A stretch of DNA of 64,000 nt. Source: Chitinophaga caseinilytica. GTDB taxonomy: Bacteria; Bacteroidota; Bacteroidia; Chitinophagales; Chitinophagaceae. The stretch spans positions 167,501 through 231,500 of the forward strand of contig NZ_CP150096.1 of assembly GCF_038396765.1 (NCBI RefSeq). The letters are read 5' to 3'. Positions within the stretch are counted from its first letter, which is position 1. The number at the start of each line of letters is the position of its first letter. Position numbers and translations under genes: made by a program. The notes beneath the pieces are model-generated. The model did not search any database and was not told the origin of the DNA. It saw only the letters and a list, made by a program, of their open reading frames with translations. Positions 23,434 to 31,910 of the stretch are shown in pieces.

Positions 23434-24984
23434 TCAATCTTTCAAAATCCACATCACCCCGTTGGTATTGTCGCCACCGGGAAACTGACGCTTCACAGCA
23501 TCGTCCATATTCGTGTTGTTGTAGGTCAGCTCGTTGGACGGGTACAGCCAGCGCACGGGAAACGCAGTGCTGGGCGTGTTCAGGTTGGAGTTGGCATTGA
23601 GCTTGAAGACCGGGTACCCCGTTCTCCGGTTCTCGAACCAGGCATTGTAATTCGCGCCCTGCAGGAACCCGGCGATGTATTTCTGCGTGATGATCTGTTG
23701 GAGCTGCTGCGCCGTAGACCCGGTGAGCGCGTTGGTTGTGATATAATTCTGGATATATCCGGCGTCGATTTTCATGTTGTGGTGATAGTCGATGTTATCG
23801 GGCGTGTAATCTGCCGTAAACCGCATCGCCTCGCCGATACCCGCAGCGTAATACGTTTGGGCGGGCGAATTGGCGATCCATCCGCGGAGCGCGGCTTCCG
23901 CCAATACGAACTGCTGGTCCCAATACCCGAACACGCTCACCGGCTCCGCATTCACCAACTGCACATAGCGGTTGTTCAGGTCGGCGTAGTCTTTAGACAC
24001 ACGCTTGTCTTGCAGCACCGGGAAAGGATCGGACGGCTCCGCTCCGGGATAGGCGTCCCATTCGGAAGGGAGCTTCCCTGCGGCGATCTGCACGGGCGAA
24101 GGTTTCGCGAAATAGAAAAGACGGCGGTCGCCGAGGGCTTTCAGCGGATCGAGGAAAGTGGACGTGAGCATCGTGTAGTTCGATTTCACGAAAGAGTTCC
24201 CCGAACCGGCCGGCACGTCTGACCAGGGATAGTTCTGCCCCTGCGTATTGTTGTAAGCCAGCGCGAAGTTGTCGTTGTAATTGCGCATCAGCGGACGGTT
24301 GTTCACGATGTCCTGGAAACGCTGGATTACCTTGAGGTCCGTATCCGCCGTTTTGCGATACAGTTGCATGAGCACATGCAATTCAAATCCGTTCACCACC
24401 CGGCGCCAGTTGTCGACCTTACCGTTGAAGATAGGATCGCCGTCGAAGTTGGAACCGCGGGACAGCAGCGCGTTGGCACTGTCAAGCTCGCGGAGGATGC
24501 CCAGGAAAACGGTTTTCTGGTTGTCGTACTTCGGTTGTACCACACCGTCGGATTCTCCTTTAATGGCGTCGGTATACGGAATATCGCCTACCTGCATGGT
24601 GGTTTGGTAAAACTGCCAGGCGCGGATGAACGCCGCAAGGCCGGAATACGAATTCCGCTGTGCGTCGTCCAGCGCAGCAGCCACCATGGGCGACACGTTG
24701 CGCAATACCGCCAGCCGCTCGAAGCTGGCCCGGTTGAGGCGGTTGAACTGGAAGTTTTCCTGGTTCTCGCCCCAGGTGATGTATTTGCCCAGCATATAAG
24801 GCTGCATAAATCCCTTGGTAGAGGCAATAGTACTGCGCGTAACGCTGAGGAGCATGCTGGTGGCCAGCATACCGGAGTTTACCTTGTCGGTCTTATCCGG
24901 GTTGGTGTTGATCTTTTCGAAGTTGGAACAGCCCGCCAGAACGGTTGCTCCCAGTATGATCGTATAAAGTTGCTTTTGTTTCAT
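23434..24984 (-). CDS. SusD/RagB-like surface lipoprotein (SusD_2 type)
   Basis: A 516-residue substrate-capture lipoprotein, lipidated at the cysteine in TVLAGCSNF. It has the helical TPR-like SusD core (SGLAAFIRAWQFYQTTMQVGDIPYTDAI) and the C-terminal segment NYNAWFENRRTGYPVF found in the SusD_2/SusD-like_2 group. It forms a lidded transporter complex with the SusC encoded 31 bp upstream. The cargo is unknown; SusD_2 pairs also import peptides and other non-glycan nutrients, and no glycan-active enzyme gene is present here. It is the last gene of the unit. Confidence 0.95.
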   Translation of the reverse strand: MKQKQLYTIILGATVLAGCSNFEKINTNPDKTDKVNSGMLATSMLLSVTRSTIASTKGFMQPYMLGKYITWGENQENFQFNRLNRASFERLAVLRNVSPMVAAALDDAQRNSYSGLAAFIRAWQFYQTTMQVGDIPYTDAIKGESDGVVQPKYDNQKTVFLGILRELDSANALLSRGSNFDGDPIFNGKVDNWRRVVNGFELHVLMQLYRKTADTDLKVIQRFQDIVNNRPLMRNYNDNFALAYNNTQGQNYPWSDVPAGSGNSFVKSNYTMLTSTFLDPLKALGDRRLFYFAKPSPVQIAAGKLPSEWDAYPGAEPSDPFPVLQDKRVSKDYADLNNRYVQLVNAEPVSVFGYWDQQFVLAEAALRGWIANSPAQTYYAAGIGEAMRFTADYTPDNIDYHHNMKIDAGYIQNYITTNALTGSTAQQLQQIITQKYIAGFLQGANYNAWFENRRTGYPVFKLNANSNLNTPSTAFPVRWLYPSNELTYNNTNMDDAVKRQFPGGDNTNGVMWILKD

Positions 24985-25015
24985 GTGTCGATGTTTTGAT
25001 GGATGAATGACCCGA

Positions 25016-28000
25016 TCAGAAATTTACCCGCAGGTTCATGCCCAGCATCCGCGCCGAAGGCGAATTCAGGTTTTCCGTGTCAACGTCCGGATCGGAGAAG
25101 CGGAATTTGGTGAACAGGAACAGGTTCTGCGCGGTTACCGCTACGGAAGCGTTGCGGATACCGTAACGGTGCAGGAACCCGGAAGGAAGGCGGTAACCCA
25201 GCGACATCTCCCGCACTTTCACGAAAGATTTCTTCTGTACGCCATAATCGCCGGCCCTGAATTTCTGGGTGTAGTCCTGGTAGGAAACGGCCACGTCGTT
25301 CGGCGCATATTTACGCGTATCGGTGAGGATGTTGCCATAGTTGTCGTACGTCACATCGCCCGACACTACTTTCACGCCCTGGCCCACGTAGTTCGTTTTG
25401 TTGTTCACCACTTCATCGTACCGCCAGTTATTATCCGTATCGGGATGGGTGCCGGTATCGAACATCTTGTCGTTCACGTAATTGTACATCACGCCTCCGA
25501 TACGCCCGTCCACATTCAAGCCCACCGTAAAATCGCCGATGCGGAAGGTGTTGATGAGGCCGAAGCTGAACTTGGGATCGGTGTACCCGTAATTCATGTC
25601 ATAATCGCTCAGCACGGGCATCCCGCTATTGTGGATCACGTTGCCCTGCGGATCGCGGAGCCAGTAATTGTCGAGATAAACGTCTTTCCGTTTACCAGCG
25701 GCAGCCCAGGGGTTCTTCGGAGAATAGATACTATCCAGCGAGGCATAATACCTGTGATTCACCGTATAGTTGATGGTGGATTGCCATTCGAAATTCGCTC
25801 TTTTGATCACGCTGCCGGAAACGGTGATCTCGAATCCTTTGCGCAGTTCGTTTTCGTTGAAGTTGATGATGGTGGAAGTGAACCCGGAAGATTGCGGGAT
25901 CTGGGGATTGAATTTCCGGTTATAAAACAGTTTGTTGAAAAAGGCGATGTCCACATTCAGGCGGTTGCGCCAAAAATAGGCGGCGGTACCGATTTCCCAG
26001 GTCCGGATGGAAGTCGGCAGCACGCTGAGCGGCAGCAGATTGCTGGGATAATTGGCCGAGTTCAGATTGTTCCAGGCCTGCGGCGTGGTGGAATACAACC
26101 GGTTGATCTCGTAAACGTCCGCGGGCGTTTTATAGTTCGCCCAAGATCCGCGGATTTTCCACATATCCGTGAACTTCGGCATGTTGAACAGTTCAGACAG
26201 CACTACGCTCGAGCCGATGGAAGGATAAAAATAATCGCGGTGCTCCTTCGGTTGCGCCGAGTTCCAGTCGTTACGCCCTGTTGCTTCCACGAACACGGCA
26301 TTCTTCCAGCCGAACGCTGCCCGGCCGTACAAGCTGTTTACCTGGCGCGCGCCATGCATCTGCGTAATCGCCGCCGGGCCTACCGATCCTGCGATGGAAA
26401 AATAGCGGGGAGACGACAGCCCGTTGCGCGTTGCGGCGGAAACGGTATCGTTCGTATAATAATAGATCGTTCCGCCGGCCATGAGGTCGATCGTGAAATC
26501 TTTCACTTTCTTTTTATAGGAAAGCATGATATCGTCGTTCATGCTCCAGCCTTTCGAGGCGATGTTGCGGTAATACCCTTTCGCATCCCAGCCACCGCGG
26601 GTGGAGAAAATGTTGGCGGTGGGGTTCTGATAAGTTTCTTCGTTGCTGTAGTTATCAAATCCGATCCGCACCAGCAGGTTCAGGTCTGGCGTGAAGCGGT
26701 AATTGGCAGTCAGGCTGGCGTTGACGGTATTCTGTTGGATACCGTTGAGTTTTTCGTTGGCGATGAGGTAAGGGTTATCGTACCAGTTGGTGTACATCCA
26801 GTTCTGGGTTTTATTGGGCACTTTCCAGTAATCCTTGTACTGGCGGATGTCATATTCCGGGCCGGTCCACATGGTGAGCTGGTAAATATATCCCTGGTTG
26901 CCGTATCCCGAGCCCCAGACCTGCGGCGCCATCCTTTTGCTGATGCCGGTATGCGCCTCGAGGGTAAATTTATCGGTCGCTTTCAGTTCGCCTCCCATGG
27001 TGAAGTTGAACATGTTCGCGCGGGCGTTGGGGAATTGTCCTTTATTATATATATGATTGAGCGATGCCCGGAAGCTGCCGTTCTGCCCGCTTTGCGACAC
27101 GCTGATATTATTATTGGTCACAACGCCCGTTTCCATGAAGTTTTGCAGGTTGTTTTTCCCGATGGAGCGGAGCGGACGGTTGTCTTCGAACTGTTTGGTT
27201 TCGGGGTTCCAGTCTGTGGCGGTGTTGCCGATATCGAGCTTGGGGCCCCAAACGTAGTCGTTATCGATTTGTCCGTTTTGACCGCGGCCGTAGGAGCCCT
27301 GCACTTTCGGGATGGCAAGGAATCCGGTTTGCAGCATGGTGTTGCTGTTGACGGAAACGGAGAGCCCTCCGCCGGAGGCTTTCTTCGTGGTAATGAGGAT
27401 CACACCGCCAGACGCGCGCGAGCCGTAGAGCGAAGAAGCCGTGGGCCCCTTCAGCACGTCGATGCTTTCGATATCGTCAGACGGTACGTCGCGGAGGGTG
27501 AGGTTGCCGTACGGCACGCCGTCTACCACCAGCAGGGCGCCTTCGCCCCGCAGTTCGATCGTCGGTTTGGCGAAAAATTCGGTGGAGTTTTTCACGACAA
27601 GGCCAGACACCTGGCCGGTCAGTGAAGTGGCCATATCCACGCCTTTCACCGTCTGCAAGGCTTCACCTTTTACTTTTTGCACGGCGTAGCCGAGGGCTTT
27701 TTCCGAGCGCCGGATCCCCAGGGCCGTTACCACCAGCTGGTCCAGCGCGATGGCAGACACATGCAGTGTGATGCGGACGTTCTCTTCCGCACCCACGGTA
27801 TATTCCTGCGGATTATACCCCACGAGTGAAAACACGAGCACATCGCCGGCTTTGAGGCCGGCTAAAGTGAACGCGCCGTTGCCGTCGGTGATCGTTCCGC
27901 GGGAAGCGCCTTTCAACCTTACCACCACACCCGGCATGGGCGCGCCGGTGGAGTCGGCCACGGAGCCGCGGAGGGTGATTTCCTGCGCGGTGAGGCTGCC

Positions 28001-28354
28001 GGATTGGGTAACAGCGCTTTGGGCGGGCGTTTCGGCCCGTACCACGTACAGTTTGCCGCCGATCTTCCGGCAAACGAGGCCCAGCGGGGCGATGTAGCGG
28101 TTCAGCTCGGCTTCGATGTTGTCTTTGCGGAACCCGGTTTTATCGGGCGAAGCGATTTTCTTTCCCTTAAGTAAAGTGGCGTTGTAGTTGAACCTGACAT
28201 CGAACCGGTGTTCCATGTCGTTCATAACGGAAATGAGCGAAACCTGTTCCGGGGTGGCTGTTTCGCGCCCCGGTTGCGCGCTCGTGACGGGGAGATTGCA
28301 TAGCAATAGTGCAACCATGATCAGCCCGGAGCTGATGGTTTTGATTCTGTTCAT
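25016..28354 (-). CDS. SusC/RagA TonB-dependent transporter with N-terminal STN signalling domain
   Basis: An 1112-residue outer-membrane barrel. A signal peptide is followed by an STN (secretin/TonB N-terminal) domain at about 38-105, a carboxypeptidase-like domain at ~125-215 (LRGSVADSTGAPMPGVVVRLKG), the plug domain with the SusC signature DDIESIDVLKGPTASSLYGS and a 22-strand barrel ending in phenylalanine (NLRVNF). STN domains relay substrate occupancy to an anti-sigma factor; the fecR gene ends 30 bp upstream. The gene pairs with SusD_2 downstream. Import of the unknown cargo should therefore induce the operon through the ECF sigma factor. Confidence 0.97.
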   Translation of the reverse strand: MNRIKTISSGLIMVALLLCNLPVTSAQPGRETATPEQVSLISVMNDMEHRFDVRFNYNATLLKGKKIASPDKTGFRKDNIEAELNRYIAPLGLVCRKIGGKLYVVRAETPAQSAVTQSGSLTAQEITLRGSVADSTGAPMPGVVVRLKGASRGTITDGNGAFTLAGLKAGDVLVFSLVGYNPQEYTVGAEENVRITLHVSAIALDQLVVTALGIRRSEKALGYAVQKVKGEALQTVKGVDMATSLTGQVSGLVVKNSTEFFAKPTIELRGEGALLVVDGVPYGNLTLRDVPSDDIESIDVLKGPTASSLYGSRASGGVILITTKKASGGGLSVSVNSNTMLQTGFLAIPKVQGSYGRGQNGQIDNDYVWGPKLDIGNTATDWNPETKQFEDNRPLRSIGKNNLQNFMETGVVTNNNISVSQSGQNGSFRASLNHIYNKGQFPNARANMFNFTMGGELKATDKFTLEAHTGISKRMAPQVWGSGYGNQGYIYQLTMWTGPEYDIRQYKDYWKVPNKTQNWMYTNWYDNPYLIANEKLNGIQQNTVNASLTANYRFTPDLNLLVRIGFDNYSNEETYQNPTANIFSTRGGWDAKGYYRNIASKGWSMNDDIMLSYKKKVKDFTIDLMAGGTIYYYTNDTVSAATRNGLSSPRYFSIAGSVGPAAITQMHGARQVNSLYGRAAFGWKNAVFVEATGRNDWNSAQPKEHRDYFYPSIGSSVVLSELFNMPKFTDMWKIRGSWANYKTPADVYEINRLYSTTPQAWNNLNSANYPSNLLPLSVLPTSIRTWEIGTAAYFWRNRLNVDIAFFNKLFYNRKFNPQIPQSSGFTSTIINFNENELRKGFEITVSGSVIKRANFEWQSTINYTVNHRYYASLDSIYSPKNPWAAAGKRKDVYLDNYWLRDPQGNVIHNSGMPVLSDYDMNYGYTDPKFSFGLINTFRIGDFTVGLNVDGRIGGVMYNYVNDKMFDTGTHPDTDNNWRYDEVVNNKTNYVGQGVKVVSGDVTYDNYGNILTDTRKYAPNDVAVSYQDYTQKFRAGDYGVQKKSFVKVREMSLGYRLPSGFLHRYGIRNASVAVTAQNLFLFTKFRFSDPDVDTENLNSPSARMLGMNLRVNF

Positions 28355-28384
28355 AGCGAGGATGTGTTAGTTTTGGCTGAAACG

Positions 28385-29338
28385 CTATTGTTTGTTCACA
28401 TGTAGTCGTCTGTTCCCGATACTGATTTTGATAGAGAATGTTTGTTCCAGCGTAAGGATCGATTGCTGCAGGTCGCTGGTAGACAGGTAGCCGGTAAAGA
28501 CGAGATTTTCCGTCTCCGGCCCGTCGAACGTAACGGCATAACCGAATTGTGCCTGCAGGAAGCCCATCACTTCTTTGAGCGGGCGTTCGCGGAAAGGTAA
28601 CAGTTCGTTTTTCCAGGACGTGTGCATGAGCGTGTCCGCCTGTTGGGTAGATACCTGATGCGCTTTTGCGTCGTACACCGCCATTTCGCCCGGTTGCAGG
28701 ATCACTGCTTTCCCGCCGTCTCCCACCTTCACCTTACCCGTATTGAGCACCACTTCCGTGGCCTGTTCACCGGATTTTACGTTGAAGGAAGTGCCCAGCA
28801 CGGTGATATCCAGCTGCTGGCGGGTGTGGACGATAAAGGGTTTGGACGCATGGCCGGCGATGGTGAAGAACGCCTCCCCTTCCAGCCAGGCCTCGCGGTT
28901 GGCGCCGCCGCGGAACGTGAGGCGGGCGTTGCGGTTGAGGCTGACTTCGGAGCCGTCTTCGAGCCGGATGACCTGTACCGATCGCGCATTGTTGACATAG
29001 AGCTGGCTGTCGGCGGACCGGTCCCACAGCAGCCAGGTACTTAATCCAACAACGGGCAGCAATACTGCAGCGGCTTTCCACCACCCGATCCTGCGGACGC
29101 GCGCCGGCGCGGCGGGGCTGGCTTCAGACAGGATGCGCATCCTGATCTGTTCTCCGGCATCCTCCGGCATTCGCGGCCAGTTTCCGGTCAGCGGGAGCTC
29201 ATCGGCCAGCGGCAGGGCTTCCGGGAGGGGCGATCCCTCCAGGTAATCCAGCAGCTCCTTCCGCTCATCGGGCGTGGAGGTGCCATCCGCCAGTTTGACG
29301 AACAATTGCCTGATCCTTTGCTGTTTGTCCTCCATCAC
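28385..29338 (-). CDS. FecR-type anti-sigma factor
   Basis: A 317-residue inner-membrane regulator. Residues 1-85 form the cytoplasmic sigma-binding domain. One transmembrane helix follows (WWKAAAVLLPVVGLSTWLLW). The periplasmic FecR domain (VIRLEDGSEVSLNRNARL, FIVHTRQQLDITVLGTSFNV) and the C-terminal DUF4974 module (RPLKEVMGFLQAQFGYAVTF) complete it. DUF4974 is itself STN-like and contacts the transporter's STN domain. It lies between the sigma gene and susC, as usual for these loci. Confidence 0.95.
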   Translation of the reverse strand: MMEDKQQRIRQLFVKLADGTSTPDERKELLDYLEGSPLPEALPLADELPLTGNWPRMPEDAGEQIRMRILSEASPAAPARVRRIGWWKAAAVLLPVVGLSTWLLWDRSADSQLYVNNARSVQVIRLEDGSEVSLNRNARLTFRGGANREAWLEGEAFFTIAGHASKPFIVHTRQQLDITVLGTSFNVKSGEQATEVVLNTGKVKVGDGGKAVILQPGEMAVYDAKAHQVSTQQADTLMHTSWKNELLPFRERPLKEVMGFLQAQFGYAVTFDGPETENLVFTGYLSTSDLQQSILTLEQTFSIKISIGNRRLHVNKQ

Positions 29339-29388
29339 AAGTAATACGATCGAAAAATGGGGAAAGACGATCCCCGTCGAAAAAAATT

Positions 29389-29979
29389 TTAACCCTGCTG
29401 CGCGGCGTATACCGCGGCGAGCAACATGGCGATGTCCGCATTCCGTAAAAGGTAAACCCGGACGAAACGGGACGCCTTCACGAGCTGATCGCGGACGGTG
29501 TTGATGGAAATGCCCAGCCTGTCGGCGATCTCCTTGTTACTGTACCCGTCTACCTTGCTCATGGTGTAAATCAGCTGGCGCTGGGCAGGTAGCCGGGATA
29601 CGGCATTGTGTTTGAGCGTTTCGAGCTGTTTGGAATACAGCAGATGATCGGAGGAAGCCGTCCCTTCTTCGAACGCGTGCATGAAATATTGCCGGAATGC
29701 CTGCTGATGCACGGCTTTCTTCAGATAGTCGAGCACATAGTTCCGGGCGGAACGGAAGAGATAGGACTTAATGGAACGGGCGGGGTCCAGGGCTTCGGCG
29801 CGCAGCCAAAGATGCATGAACACCTCCTGCACAGCATCCAGCGCCACGTCCTGCGAACCGCAGAGTTTCAGAACGTAACCATATAGTTGGTGGCGGTACC
29901 GGTCGTACAGCACATTAAAAGCAGCGGCATCACCCAACCGAACCTGGCCGCACAACGCTTCATCTGTTGCTTCCAACAT
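29389..29979 (-). CDS. ECF RNA polymerase sigma factor (Bacteroidota sigma-70 family)
   Basis: A 196-residue ECF sigma factor with region 2 (ALDAVQEVFMHLWLRAEAL, SYLFRSARNYVLDYLKK) and region 4 (VDGYSNKEIADRLGISINTVRDQL). It directs polymerase to the adjacent transporter operon when released by FecR. It is the first gene on the strand, 50 bp upstream of fecR. The AT-rich 329-bp region upstream (29980-30308), shared with the divergent HTH-pentapeptide gene, must hold both promoters. I see no exact TAnnTTTG box there, only GTTGT-CGAAAA-ACAAC, a small hairpin near 30195. Confidence 0.95.
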   Translation of the reverse strand: MLEATDEALCGQVRLGDAAAFNVLYDRYRHQLYGYVLKLCGSQDVALDAVQEVFMHLWLRAEALDPARSIKSYLFRSARNYVLDYLKKAVHQQAFRQYFMHAFEEGTASSDHLLYSKQLETLKHNAVSRLPAQRQLIYTMSKVDGYSNKEIADRLGISINTVRDQLVKASRFVRVYLLRNADIAMLLAAVYAAQQG

Positions 29980-30308
29980 CGCGAATTAGATTTGATACAA
30001 AATAAGAAAAACTTTAACAGACTAAAATCGTCTTTCCGCCGGCCGGTCATTATTTTTTCATAATCCACTGAAAACAAATCAATTACCGAAGAAACAACTG
30101 CCGGTGGTTTTCATTTATCCTTTTGATTATCAGTATTATATATACCTTTCGATTGTGGGCCCGCAATCATCGTTTCCTTGGGGAAACTACTGTTGGTTGT
30201 CGAAAAACAACGGATAGTGGCGGTTTCACAACCAAATGTGGTGGCTTTAATTTGATCCGGAAAAGGGAAGGGATCAATTTTGTGGCGTCACTAAAAACCG
30301 ACATCGTT

Positions 30309-31208
30309 ATGCTAAATTCCAGAACCATCGGCAACAAAATCGCCGAAGCCCGCAAGAAACTGAATATCTCCCAGGCCCAGCTGGCGCAATCCCTGTTTAT
30401 CAGTTCGCAGGCAGTGGGGAAATGGGAGCGTGGAGAATCCATGCCGGATATCGTTACGTTCAACCGCCTCGCGGAAATATTGCAGGTAGACCTGAACTAC
30501 TTTTCGGATGGCTTCCCTTCCACCGAAAAATCGGAAACGATCTTCACGGCCTTCCCGCCCGCGGCGCAAACGGCGGCGCCACCAGATAAAAAACCGGTCT
30601 GGGACATGTCTGGCGGCAGTTGGGTGGACGCGGATTTCTCCGGGCTGAAAAACCTCCACGAAAAATTCAGCGGCTCCAATCTCCAACGCTGCAAATTCAT
30701 CGGCTCAGACATGCAAGGCCTGCTGCTGAAAGGCAATATGATCGAGGGGTGTGATTTTTCGGGGTCGGACATGAACGGCAGCCAGCTCGAAAAATCGTAC
30801 GTCACCCACGATAAATTTACCGACTGCTCCCTCCGCAACGCCAAATTCACCTGGAGTCACTTCAAGGACTGTGATTTTACCGGTTCCGACCTGTCTCGCG
30901 CGGAATTCGAACACAGCAGCGTACACAAAAGCAGTCTGGCGGGCGCTATTGTACAGGGTACGGTTTTCCGCGAATCGGATTTTTCGGAAGTGATTTTCGA
31001 AGGAACGGTGGAAGACGGGTATTTCGACAATTGTGCGTTTTCCAAAGTTACTTTTCAGAACACACGGCTGATCAACACCTTTTTCAAATGCAGCACCCGG
31101 AGCCTGAAGCACCTGAAATTCGTCAATTGCCAGGCCGACCGGCTGACGATGGAAATGCTGAAAAGCGGGAAGGCGGATGTGAGCGGGATTACGTTGATAC
31201 CCTCTTAA
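30309..31208 (+). CDS. HTH (XRE) regulator fused to pentapeptide repeats
   Basis: A 299-residue protein. Residues 1-65 form a Cro/C1-type helix-turn-helix (IGNKIAEARKKLNISQAQLAQ, SSQAVGKWERGESMPDI). After a linker rich in alanine and proline (~70-100), residues ~105-290 form a right-handed beta-helix of pentapeptide-like repeats (CDFSGSDMNGSQLEKS, CDFTGSDLSRAEFEHSSV). In such repeats the central residue is usually Phe or Leu. The ATG at 30309 begins the HTH domain precisely; an upstream in-frame ATG (30123) adds unrelated residues. It is not part of an operon. DNA mimicry by the beta-helix or a sensing role are both possible; neither is demonstrated. Confidence 0.9.
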   Translation: MLNSRTIGNKIAEARKKLNISQAQLAQSLFISSQAVGKWERGESMPDIVTFNRLAEILQVDLNYFSDGFPSTEKSETIFTAFPPAAQTAAPPDKKPVWDMSGGSWVDADFSGLKNLHEKFSGSNLQRCKFIGSDMQGLLLKGNMIEGCDFSGSDMNGSQLEKSYVTHDKFTDCSLRNAKFTWSHFKDCDFTGSDLSRAEFEHSSVHKSSLAGAIVQGTVFRESDFSEVIFEGTVEDGYFDNCAFSKVTFQNTRLINTFFKCSTRSLKHLKFVNCQADRLTMEMLKSGKADVSGITLIPS

Positions 31209-31268
31209 ACACAGCACCCGCAAGCCTTTGGGCCGCTCTTCCACGGGCAGCCCTTTTGGCGTTGGGAA

Positions 31269-31901
31269 TTATTCCTTCGCCGCCATCTCCCCGCGGTGCA
31301 AATGCCTGGACAGCACCTCCTGCGCCCGGGCGGGCTTCCCGGCCTTGAGCCAGCGCACGATTTCGCGGTGCTCGCGGTCGGTTTCTTCGTAATCGTCCAT
31401 TTGTGAAGCCTGTGGCCCGCGCTTCAGGTGGAACAGCGGAATGTTGCTGAGCTCGTACAACAACCTGAGCTTCGAGTTGCGGGAAATGCCGATGAGCGTT
31501 TCGTGGAAACGGATATCCGCCTCACAGGCGCCCGACCAATACCCATTGGCCACCATGGCGCTGAAATCTTCACAAAGCACTTCCAGGCTGGCGATGTCTT
31601 CGGCCGTAAGCCGGCTCCCCGCGAGGCGGAGGGCGCCGATCTCCAGCAGTTCCCGCACTTCACGGACTTCCCGCAACCGGTCTTCCGTCATCGATTTCAC
31701 GAAATATCCACCCCTGGCGCCCTTCTCCAGCAAACCCTCGCCCAGCAAACGGTTCAGCGCCTCGCGTACCGATACGCGGCTCACCTCCGCCCGCGCCGCC
31801 CAATCATCTTCCTTGAGCCGCGATCCGGGGATCACCTGGTTCGCGAGGATTTTGCTTCGCAGCACTTCATATACTTTCCCCGATTGAGATTCGGCTTTCA
31901 T
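31269..31901 (-). CDS. GntR family regulator, FadR/FCD subgroup
   Basis: A 210-residue repressor. The N-terminal winged helix (VYEVLRSKILANQVIPGSRL, SRVSVREALNRLLGEGLL) is followed by an FCD ligand domain, with the metal-binding D/H residues in ADIRFHETL and in DREHREIVRWLKAGKPARA. FCD regulators frequently sense sugar acids such as uronates. It starts 9 bp after the heparinase-like gene stop on the same strand, so it is likely co-transcribed with and regulating that locus. The inducer is inferred from context only. Confidence 0.94.
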   Translation of the reverse strand: MKAESQSGKVYEVLRSKILANQVIPGSRLKEDDWAARAEVSRVSVREALNRLLGEGLLEKGARGGYFVKSMTEDRLREVREVRELLEIGALRLAGSRLTAEDIASLEVLCEDFSAMVANGYWSGACEADIRFHETLIGISRNSKLRLLYELSNIPLFHLKRGPQASQMDDYEETDREHREIVRWLKAGKPARAQEVLSRHLHRGEMAAKE

Positions 31902-31910
31902 ACTTTTGGA

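Noticed and set aside
25007..27625. Plus-strand open frame of 872 codons opposite the STN-SusC gene
   Set aside because: Shadow frame; the opposite strand encodes a complete transporter.
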